A stretch of DNA of 64,000 nucleotides from Saururus chinensis (taxonomy: Eukaryota > Streptophyta > Magnoliopsida > Piperales > Saururaceae). Positions 35,646-45,550 of the stretch are shown here, in pieces (position 1 is the stretch's first letter; each line of letters opens with the position of its first letter). The notes beneath the pieces were generated by a model. That model was not told the DNA's origin. It saw nothing but the letters and a program-made list of their open reading frames with translations, and did no database searches. The position numbers and the translations under genes are program-made. The stretch lies in assembly GCA_035235625.1 (NCBI GenBank), contig CP141145.1, forward strand, positions 34,204,668 to 34,268,667, in the 5' to 3' direction.

Positions 35646-36885
35646 CAGTCTGTTTTGGTTTTTTTTTTTTTCTAAAGTAAGTATTCAAAACAATGACTAC
35701 CCTTAATTTTAAGCCATTTAATATTACTTTTACATTCACTTTTGACTTCAATGGTTCAACGGATGACTATCAATTACATTGATATTTAGGTAGTCATAAT
35801 AAATTATTTGGTTAATTTTAATTTATATAATATATATATCAAAGTTGCTTGTATATTAAAAGAAAGATATCTCTAACAGGAGAAACTTAACTATAATAAG
35901 AGCATAATTTAAACTACGCATGATTTATAATTATAATGTCTATTTCTTCGCAACTCTTTGCCTCCATTGACTCCTTTCGACAGAGTCAGTAGATCATCAA
36001 AGTTAATTGAATTGAAGCGATAAGAAGAACACAAAAGACAAGGTAAATGGGTCTAGAAAAATTTCAGACCAAAATTGTCCATGAGAACAGCCGTTGGGAG
36101 CTCAGGCCTGCAAAATCGACTGATCAAACATCATATGTATGTGAACACATAAATTCCAAGGTAAACTGTGGACGAATTCCAAGTCCAAAGAAGGAGAAAT
36201 ACAAACAACCACAAAGAAGCATAAAGGCCAAGCGAGAACTGCGTGACGTACCTGCCATTTAAAATTCATGCTTATGGTAAGCTTCCTATATAAAACTGTA
36301 TTCAAAACATAACATCAGGTTGACAAGGCAACAATCTAATCAGCTCGGCCAACTTGGAAACCCATTACACCATATATTCGACATGGTTGGCTGATTATTT
36401 ATCAAAACCAGTTAATAATGCAGGAGAGTTTATTAGAAAATCAAAAGATTCTGCTCCTCGATCATGAGAACCCACGTGATAGATACCTCAACTTGTGGCC
36501 TAATTCACAACTAAGTTGTGTTACGATAAACACCTATTGAAATACACCGCTATTCTCTTAGCTGTGTTTATCAAAATGAAAGCCTGGACCGGTTATTTCC
36601 ATCCATCTTTGAGTTCTCCAGGTCCAGAAAAAAAAACCACTTGAGGTACAGAACTGACTATCAGTTCCAAATATGCACACACGAATATCAAATCGGTGCA
36701 TTTAATTCAATCTCTTGACTCAGAGCTACATTGTATTAACAATCAAATAAGACAGTTTGAAAATGAATACAAGTTACATAGATAAACTGATTTAAACTTC
36801 TTTTGGTGGGTTTAGGGCGGCTGTAAAGAAGTCTAACTGCTACCACAAACAAGGACATCAGGCTTCCTGCCAAGTATCTAGTAAT
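35646..36885. other. No gene recognised
   Basis: The frame at 36047-36262 (plus) has no recognised motif. The last part is probably the 3' untranslated region of the gene at 36886-37431 on the minus strand. Confidence 0.35.
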
Positions 36886-37431
36886 TCATACATGATAATG
36901 TTTGGAATCATGGAAATTATATTCTCTCAAATCCCAGGCTTTGATCAAGTCTGGTGGCTCTTCATAGTGGCAGCAGTCCTGTCCTTCACTTAGTCTGGAG
37001 TTGGCCTCAGTTTTGGTATTAGCAAACTCAAAACCATACCTGTCAACATAATCCAGCCTCAGTTTTCCTGAAAATCAACATACTATCCTAAAAATACTGC
37101 ATGAGTTAAATAAACTAGTTAATCTGCTCACATATTGCAAAAAATGGAAGTTTCAGAATCAGTTCAAAGTTTAAATGAGTTACATAGATACGATTATGCT
37201 CCACTAAAATAATACCCTACTAGAAAGGAAGGCTGGGCAGCACTGGCAGTGGCATCCAACAACCACAACCCAAATAATACCCTACTAGAAAGACCAAGAA
37301 CCTCTTAAATTGTAAACTCAAAACCATACTTGTGCTTCAAAAACACCTTTGTACCAGCATAATCATAGCGTTTAGGGCCCATCCAGCAATAACTCTCACT
37401 TTCTTTCATGACATTTCCATAAAATCCATAC
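36886..37431 (-). CDS. Unrecognised small protein, two 3' exons
   Basis: Exon A (37330-37431) and exon B (36886-37039) join through a GTATGG donor and a TTGACAG acceptor with matching phase and give 84 codons free of stops, then TGA. Exon A encodes YGFYGNVMKESESYCWMG and PKRYDYAGTKVFLK; exon B encodes YGFEFANTKTEANSRL, EGQDCCHYEEPPDLIKAW and ends DSKHYHV. Composition (W, Y, C, D, charged) and phase agreement argue that this is real coding sequence. Exon A has its own TTGTCAG acceptor and begins in phase 2, so an upstream exon is expected unless the internal ATG (MKESES) is the start. No signal peptide or membrane segment is seen. I do not recognise the family. The duplicated leader at 39816 lies upstream on the same strand and could be its first exon. 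Confidence 0.6.
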
Positions 37432-39815
37432 CTGACAACATCATAGCCAATTTAAGTTCAAAATAATAGTATTTTAAAATGCCTAGAGACAAAAGGTAAA
37501 TTTGGCAATTTTAATATAATTGCTTATCACTTTTAAAGGAATAAAATAAGACGACCAAATTCCAATGCAATGTCACCTCCAATGCTATATTTCACCTCCA
37601 AAAGAATCTTCTAAAAGAGTAGTAGTCGTCTCATACTCTAAAATACACCAACAAATATATATAAGAATAAGCACCCAAGATAAATATAATTTAATTATTA
37701 CACCATCATGTCATGAATCATTGAAAATGGTTTTCCTTACTAAGCATTTGTAAGGGAACAACAATATGCATAAAATAATTTAATTCATAATTGTTGACTA
37801 ATAATTGTAGGGTGAATCCAAACAACTACCTGGGTATGGATGATAATTAGAGGAAATGGTGATCATTAATCAATAAACCTTTAATGAGTCCTACTTGAAA
37901 CTTATTGACTATGAGTAATAAGATTATAAAATAAAATTTCTGCAAGTTCATCAAAAAATAAAATAAAATAAAAATTACACAAGATTGAAGGCAAATATTG
38001 TAGCACACATACTTGTCAAATGAGAGGGCACCATTTAGATTGCAATTAAGACAACTTTTAGAAGAATTACCACAAGATTTAAGAAGTACCTTAAATTTTT
38101 GAAGGCTCACCTTCAACGAGTTAGTTTTTGAAGGCTTCCGAACAAGGAATCCCACCGATATACATGAAACATAGCTGCATCTTATCTGATTCAATGAAAC
38201 TAGCACAAGAAAAAAGAAACTCAAGCTAGAGAAGATTTGAAGCAGCCTTAACATGGAAAAAAATAAGAGAAGAAGGGCCAGCAATAGTTATATTAGGTAA
38301 AAGCATGTTTAACGTGAAAATAAGGAGACCGATAGCCAATAGCAGCTTATTTGAAGCCAAATAGAGCATCAATTAATGTGAAGAAGCCAGAGAGTTAATA
38401 AAAAGGAAAACCAAGCGTCCAATAGCAAAAGGCTTCAAAAAACACAAAGCATGGTGAGAAACTTTCACCAAATAAAAGAAAGATATTCATCAAATGTAAT
38501 AGAAAGATGGTTGTAAGTTGTAACAAGATTTCAATATGAAAAGTATGCACATTGTCCAAGGCTGATAAATTCCATATTTTAAAGATAACTCTGAATAGAT
38601 ACAGTGAAGCATCATTACGGTCACAAACACATAAATCTTCACAAGCCATACTTCGTATAAATTGAATATCTAAAGAAGTTATTAACTGCAAAAGATGCAT
38701 CATATGAATGAAAGTTACAAAAGATAATACGAAGCAGAGGAACTTGCTGATTGCTTCACCCTCCAGAAACTAGTTTAGAAACATTCAACAAGTTTGAAAC
38801 GTAAATATAGTTGACCTTAATAGTTCCATATACCCTCTGTGAACAAAAGTTCTGAAAATAACTACTGCACTTTACAGTTTAGCTTCCTCAATTTCAAAGA
38901 ATCTAATAAGCCATATATTGAGCTTATTAGATTCCGAAAACAAAAAATGAAAGGAAAAGTCAAAAGTAGAAGAAGAAACAAAGAATAAAAAACCAAGAAA
39001 AGATATGCATAAAAAAGGTTGACCTGCCTTTGTTTTTTTCTTGATCTTAACTTTTTCAGTGGGTGAAAAAAACAGAGGGTGTGGGGAAGGTGGGGGTGCT
39101 TTGTCCTCTGACTCTCTCACTCCGGTGAACATTCATTCACACTTTTGATACACAAAGGACAATCACAGAGGAAGCAAATGAGTAGTGAAATGCAACCACC
39201 CACCTACCGTGTGCTGTTGGCGTAATGATTGAGGAGCTCTTCCTATTGAAAAACAAAAACAAAAAGTAAAAACCGGTTGGTCTTCCTATCTTGGCAGTGA
39301 AATGATCACAGTGGAACTGCAATGGTTGGAACTGCAACTCAGGTTGAAGCCTAAAACTGCCCATACCCGTTGCAATTTCGAATTCAATTAATTGCAGTTT
39401 GAAGCAATTCAAATTCAAAATTTCACATTTTGCTCCAGGGCAATACATAAAAGCCTGGGAAGCTCCTCTGTAAACATTTCGAATTGAAGGCCGGAGAAGG
39501 CGAGAAGAGGAGAAAGGCTGAAGAGATTTGCAGGAGAAAATCATCAACTGGGTGGTAATCAATTTCCCTTATTTTGTGTTCCGATTTCCGGTTTCCATTT
39601 CTACTGCATCTCAAATTAACAATCAAACAACACCAAATTTTCGTCTTCATGAAAGAAGGTAGTGGAGTCCGCAGTAGCAAGACATCCGTATACCAAATTA
39701 ACAAACACGGATTATATTTTATTTTATCAAAAAGATTGAGAAAATGCTCTATTCTTTTAAGGAGACTCTTACCTATTCTAATCAAATGCTCCTTAGATTC
39801 CGAGCTTCACATTAC
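37432..39815 (-). other. Probable intron or upstream region of the unrecognised gene
   Basis: No convincing coding exon on either strand. The frames at 37847-38284 and 39137-39785 are hydrophobic or low-information. It lies between the duplicated leader donor at 39815 and exon A. Confidence 0.35.
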
Positions 39816-40046
39816 CTGTCGATTGTGGAGAGAAACAGAGAAGAACAATCTCGCTGAAAAATCCTTCGTTAGACAGAAAAGGTAAACGATCCGAGCTTCT
39901 AAATTCAAGTCTCCGTCAGGGTCGATGGTCGCCGTCTCCGTCTCCTCCGGGGCTAGGGCTCGCTGGAGCTACGAGATGTCGGCAGAGAAGAGAAGAGGCG
40001 CAGGGGACTTGAGAGAAGAAGATACTAGGCGAAAAAATTAGGGCAG
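39816..40046 (-). promoter_or_regulatory. Second copy of the L11-type leader and promoter
   Basis: Matches 29459-29665 closely, including CAATCGACAG|GTAATG, ACGATCCGAGCTTCTAAAT (as read on the plus strand) and GGGGCTAGGGCTCGC. The splice donor is intact. Sequence beyond the donor (39800 and lower) differs from that at 29450, so the copy ends at about the exon border or serves another gene. Confidence 0.6.
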
Positions 40047-40205
40047 AGAGGGGTCGGGACCGGTCACACAGTTTTACGGTCGCCATTTATTTTGATCGTG
40101 ATAGAGATTGAAATATTTCGGTCGCTTCGGTCATGGTTAAATGGGCTCGGATATCACATACACGGGCTCAAACACGGTCGACCGAAGACCATTTCCACCC
40201 CTAGC
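40047..40205. mobile_element. Family D MITE beside the duplicated leader
   Basis: Outer end CATTTCCACCCCTA at 40205, inner end near AGGGGTCGGGACCGG. It occupies the same position relative to the leader as at 29690-29850, so it was present before the leader was duplicated. Confidence 0.6.
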
Positions 40206-40554
40206 CTGAGATGACTCAAGCTCGCTCAGAAATTCCATGCAGTGGCGGATGGTGGTCAAATGACCACCCTGCCTTTTTGCACATCAGGTTTAGATTTGTT
40301 ATTTGCCCCCGGATAAATAATTCATAATCGCCAGCAGTAATATTACGGCTTAGCTAAAAAGTGTGCTTTTGGATATTTGTTATACGTAACTCAAAATTGT
40401 CAAGAGTCAAAATGAAATGCTTTGTTTATTTGCTCGGAAAAAAGAACATGCTTTCTTCAGCAAAAGAAGAGAGGAAGGTATTCAGCATCTTTCTTATTTG
40501 GAAAGTTTAGCTGAAAACACTAAAATGCCTGACAGAATTTGTCACTTGTTTAAG

Positions 40555-40986
40555 CTAATCATGCAGACTATAGCCGACCGGGGGCTCTGGGGGGTCACAG
40601 CAGCATTCGATTTTGAAATTCCTCATGTTGTACTGGCAGATTCCCCCCGTGTTGCCAGTTTTACGACAAGCTTCAACACAACCTTGTGGAAAAGGTGGGA
40701 GTCTGTCGCAGTTTCCGATGCACACCAACGCATCCGCCTTCTCCACTGCAACACAGCACATTCATCTTGTTAGAGGCTACAGTGCACACGTAAAACACAA
40801 GGTGCTAGCAGAATTTTACCACATCAATGAGCAGTACTTCAAACAAAGATAGAGGAAGAGCATAATATCAAGAGAATGGGGGCGAAAGTAGGGAAACGGG
40901 AAAGAGGCAAGAACTTTACCATAAAAGGTTGACAGGACGAACATAAGAAGCAGAACTGCTACTGCTCTTGTGCCTTTGGCAGCCAT
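40555..40986 (-). CDS. Secreted eight-cysteine peptide (defensin-like class)
   Basis: Two exons, 40920-40986 and 40555-40745, joined by an ATG|GTAAAG donor and a GTTGCAG acceptor, give 85 residues. Residues 1-22 (MAAKGTRAVAVLLLMFVLST and two more) form a signal peptide. The mature part has eight Cys spaced C-x3-C-x9-C-x3-C-x9-C-x10-CCC, with GNC, GCVEAC, GGIC and ECCC, then an acidic/proline tail ending YSLHD. A signal-peptide exon followed by a single cysteine-rich exon is the gene layout of plant defensin-like and other secreted cysteine-rich peptides. The triple Cys and spacing do not fit the classical defensin pattern, so the subfamily is open. An upstream ATG at 41019 is possible, but a TATAAAAG at 41033-41040 puts the likely RNA start too close to it, favouring 40986. 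Confidence 0.7.
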
Positions 40987-41032
40987 CTCCAGTCTACTGT
41001 GTGTATGTCTTTCCTTCACGTACCAAACGCAT

Positions 41033-41040
41033 CTTTTATA
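41033..41040 (-). promoter_or_regulatory. TATA box of the cysteine-rich peptide gene
   Basis: TATAAAAG on the minus strand, 47 bases upstream of the proposed start codon. Confidence 0.55.
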
Positions 41041-41993
41041 GCCTTGTTAAGCATGTAATTTTTGTTGTGTGCTGAATCTACGGAATTTTATACAGATTTC
41101 ACCCATAATTTCGAGATTGTACTTCAACGTAGTAGATTTTGTCTGGTCATACATGCTGAAAATGTCGTGTCAATCCTTACTTAAATGGCCCTATGTGGGG
41201 CTTGTTTACTATTTTAGAGTACCTCAAGGCTCAAGTTCGTTGACCTGTGTAATCATTACTTAAATGGTTTACCTGTTAGAGTACCTAAAGGCTTAAGTTC
41301 TTGCCCCGGGGCATTTGAGTATTAAATTTATGTAAGGTTATGTAGATTCCACCCCAATTTTAATATCGGAGTCATATTTGTGTGTAGAAGGTGGGTAAAG
41401 ATAAAATTTTTGCCCGAAAGTTTATTCTAAACCATTTTAAACCGGAATCATGAGGTAATTCTAGTAATTCCGGTTCCTAGCCCCCGTTTAAAAAATTATA
41501 GATTATGCTAACTTTTAGCGGTTACCTCTCATATCGATTTAAGCCTCGAAAAATATATCATATAGGTAGGTCTCACTTTAAAAGTTCAAAATTACATACT
41601 CTCGTAGGGTCTTGTTTGATAGAGCTCAAATTTACTAGTGTAATAGTACCATAAACATGCATATCTAATTTCAGGAGAGAGAGAGAGAGTTATATTAGTT
41701 TAAAGTATTAAAATTGGGTTTGAAATAACATCTGAATTTATTCTAAATTTTTTTATTACCAACAGTAATTTACATTCAGTAGTGAATTTTTAGAATTAAT
41801 TCTAAAAAAATTTATTTCTATTTCTAAATAATCCAACACCTAATAAAAAATGTCGCAAGTGGGGCTTGATCAAAATTTATAAAGACCAAAACATGTGTTG
41901 TACACCCTTGATAAGTAAAAGGGTTCTCTTGCAGTAGGAAATGAATGTTTTAGGACACAGACATAGGGATGGGTCAATTGGACACATCTATCC
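41041..41993. other. Intergenic, no gene recognised
   Basis: Upstream flank of the cysteine-rich peptide gene. A (GA)n run lies at 41674-41688. 41180-41310 repeats CTTAAATGG and GAGTACCT(C/A)AAGGCT(C/T)AAG in tandem (about 75-base spacing). Confidence 0.4.
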
Positions 41994-42166
41994 TTACTAG
42001 GCTCCATTACCAGCGCCCATGACCATGCTATATGGGGTCTTTATATGGTACATAGTGGCGAACACAACCTCTATATACCATATTCGACTAGTTTACTTAT
42101 AATGTCATATATAAAGGTTGTATTTGCTAGTAGCCCCATGTAGCATGGTCATGGAGCCTGTCGAAT
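41994..42166. mobile_element. Hairpin MITE, copy 2
   Basis: Arms ACTAGGCTCCATTACC / GACCATGCTATATGGGG and, inverted, GACAGGCTCCATGACCATGC / TACATGGGGCT. Related to 6244-6373 by TAGGCTCC, CCCATGACCA and TGGTACATA. Confidence 0.6.
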
Positions 42167-42629
42167 AACATTTTCAGGGCCAATTAGCTTGCATGGGAGC
42201 GTAATTAGGAAGTAGAAAATAGATGCAAGCTTTACCATAAGCTATTTTTTTTATCAGTAAACAAAAAAAAATATTATGTCCAAAGAGGGTACATAAAATA
42301 GAAGCATAGAATACAAACCCTCTACCAAACCTAGAGCTAGACACCCATTGAATAGATAACCTCCTAACACAATAAGCACAAAAGACACAAGGGCAATAAA
42401 GAAAAAAATACAGATAACAAGGATAATATAGATGCAAGAGAGACAAAAAAACTTTGGGACACCTAGTTATTTTTTTCATCTAAAGTAATGTTTTAAAAAT
42501 AGGTCCAACCATTGACCTAGATTAGCCAGCGGATCAGGTTAATCATGTTCAAGTGGAGGACAACCTAAGTTGATCCATTTTCTCTTAAAGTAGATTAAAT
42601 ATAATAGTTATATATAAAATTTAAACAAA

Positions 42630-42830
42630 ATCATTGTCGCTTAGTGGGTAGAGTATGCACATTAAGTCCCTTTCTATGTGAGTTTCGGAGAGTAATATAA
42701 AATAGAATAACATCAAATAAAATAGTTGAGTGTAGTGTGTACCAAAAAATTGTACCCCAATGGGTTAAACCCTTTTACTTAGTAGAATTTTATATAGAGT
42801 GAGTTTGAATCCTGCATGCCACAAGAAATT
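42630..42830 (+). mobile_element. Possible tRNA-related SINE fragments
   Basis: TCGCTTAGTGGGTAGAG (42640) resembles a Pol III A box; TGTGAGTTTCGG (42678) and GTGAGTTTGAATCCTG (42801) resemble B boxes. The parts are too far apart for one simple SINE. Confidence 0.3.
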
Positions 42831-42907
42831 TTTCTTTCACATTCTCATGTGGACAACTGGACTAGCCAGGGTCAATGAGTCAGAAATTCAACTAGCCGAG
42901 TCATGTT

Positions 42908-45222
42908 TGTCACGCCCCAGCATTGCCCGACCTAAGCCGAACCCGGTCCAAGGGCCAATCCAGGGCACGGGGGCGACAATATTGAAAACAATTAAAAAAA
43001 TAGTAGAAGACTTATGCCCTTACCACAGGCGATCTAATTAACGGAGTTACACACTACTTTAAGCAAGAGTAAATAGGTAGAACCAAAAGAGTTACTTAAA
43101 TTCTAAATTAAACCATAAATCTCAAACCCACATACTAATAATCCATAGTCAACACACTTGGCTTAAAACAAGGTCTCAAACAAAACTAAAGATATAATAT
43201 ATCGCATGTCTAAAACAAGAACTATTCCACAAGGGTTCTAACATCATAACAAAATAATAAGAGAGAGCTGCAAAATTTAGTGGCCTCCACTCCTACTCCC
43301 AAGCTCTCCCTAACATTTCCTCATAAAGAGGTTCATGTCCGACTACATGTCATGCCATGGAGCTCCAAAACAAAACAAGGAAAGTGGGGTGGGTATAAAA
43401 ACTTAATAATAGTTTGAATATAATTATAATAATTAAAAAACATGATGACATCACAATGTAGCAATCAGATCCAAAATTAACATGTTATACCACTTTCTGA
43501 TCAATTACTAGCTAAAACCCCTATTTAACCATAAACATAAGAACTAGCTTGCATAAGACATACCTATCAAGTCAAGTCATAAACATTCAAGTTATAACCT
43601 AACATACATCTCACATAGGTAATTTGTTCATATCTACTCAAATCAAGCATGATAATCCCATAAATCACATAAGAAGTGTCTTTCACACCATTTTCTGATC
43701 ATTCAGCCATATTACCTAAACCCGCATAATAATGTCACATTCACATGTTTTTTGATCATGCATTCGTATAACCTAAACTTGCATAGTAGTGTCTCATTTA
43801 CACACTTTCTGATCATGCATTCATATCACATAAACTAGCATAATAGTGTCGCATTTACACACTTTCTGATCATGCATTCATATCACATAAACTTCCATAA
43901 TAGTGTCTCATTCACACACTTTCTGATCATGCATTTATATCACATAAACTTACATAATAGTATCTCATTCACACACTTTCTGATCATATATTCATATCAC
44001 ATAAACCAGCATAATAATATCTCATTCACACACTTTCTGATCATGTATTCATATCATATAAACCTGCATAATAGTGTCTCATTCACATACTTTTTGATCA
44101 TGCATTCATATCACATAAACCTATATGAGATGTATCTCTAACATACATTTCAGATCATGCATCAACATCATATAAACCTGTATGAGATGTATCTCTAACA
44201 TACAGCATACTTAAACACATTCAAAACAATGATTCCCAACTGAAAGCAAAGCAAAATCTACCATAAAGCTTAAATTCATCCATGTGAAATCGAACAGTCA
44301 CTCCCACAAATATGATTTTTTCACACATTAAGCCACAATATGATCACGTCCATTACCCATAAACCATCCTCATTATAAAAAAAACACATCTCACCATTTT
44401 TCATATAATATCCCTGCTGGAAACATATTCTAATTATAAGAATTCTAACATTCAAAAGTTCAATGTACTTCAACATCAATATAATATTATGCCACGTGAT
44501 CACACTTAAACACATTTCATACACTTCCATCATCAATTCCACACCTTTAGTAGCCTAATTTCAACATAACACACCTCCCATAACCATTATAATCATTAGA
44601 TGGAGTAAAACATTGAAATGAGCATAAATTTTTAAAATAGCAAAATTGTTGTGTAGTCGATCGATCGCCATGCAAGGCCGTTCGACTCGCTAAACTGCAA
44701 ATATGCCAAAAATATAGTGTTGTCGATCGATTGGCTAAGCCGTTCGATCGCTAACAAAGCAGTTTTGACCTTCTTCACCATTTCAAAAATCAGAGCCGAG
44801 ATACCATGAAAACACCTTAAAACTTTCATCCATGGTCTTAAGCACTATAAAAAATTCATCAAACCTTCCAGAATACTAATCTAAACTATTTTAAGACAAA
44901 ACCCTAAGAAATCGAAGTAAAAAATTAGTATTTATTAAACCCACCATTAGAGTCCTAATAAAAAAAATCTCATTCAAATAAAACAAGATTTTTACCACCC
45001 AAAGCTAAGATTGAAGAACCCATTACCTTTCCTTGTTGATTTGGGTGGGAATGAACCTTCAATCTCCTCCAACACCTTAATTCATTTCTAATTCGGGCCT
45101 AATTGGGGAACTAGGCCTTAATCGCCCTCTCCCAGCCTATTCCTAAATGGGGAATAACTCAACACTTTCTATTTATAGTAAAGCCCTTTCTATTTAAACC
45201 GTTTACAATAAGGGATCTTACA
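42908..45222 (+). mobile_element. Solo LTR, family B, 2315 bp, TSD ATGTT
   Basis: Starts TGTCACGCCCCAGC and ends GGGATCTTACA, flanked by exact ATGTT (42903-42907 and 45223-45227). The 5' end shares AACCCGGTCCAAGGG with the inverted copy ending at 57401. At 44655-44760 is a cluster of CGATCGATCG-type words also present in the other family B copies. Confidence 0.9.
43660..44150. repeat. 57-base tandem array inside LTR B
   Basis: About eight copies of a unit with CACTTTCTGATCATGCATTC, then ATATCACATAAAC and AATAGTGTCTCATT. The period is a multiple of three, so it produces an illusory 19-residue protein repeat on the plus strand. The other family B copies carry only traces of it. Confidence 0.85.
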
Positions 45223-45550
45223 ATGTTGACTCGACATCCAAGACAACTTGGCCCACTAACCTGGATGAATTGGTCCTATTTATCAATAAGGTCTGGTTAA
45301 GCCCAATCCGACGGGCCAGTATGGGTTTTAAAAGAGTGATTTAGCGGTTAACAATGGGAGGTTGCAATGATCAATAAGGCCATGATGGTAAAGAGAAACA
45401 CATGGAGAAGCAAAACATGTGTTAGGTTTCTTTTTGCCTATCATCTTTCATGCCTTTATTATTTCTAATAGAAAAGTTAAAAAATGCCCCTACTCAAGTG
45501 CGACTACGTGCGACAAGGCATTGTAAGTCGTAATAGCATTGGAAGTTCTA

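Noticed and set aside
43872..44141. A 19-residue repeat protein
   Set aside because: The 57-base array happens to be a multiple of three; it sits inside an LTR with no start context.
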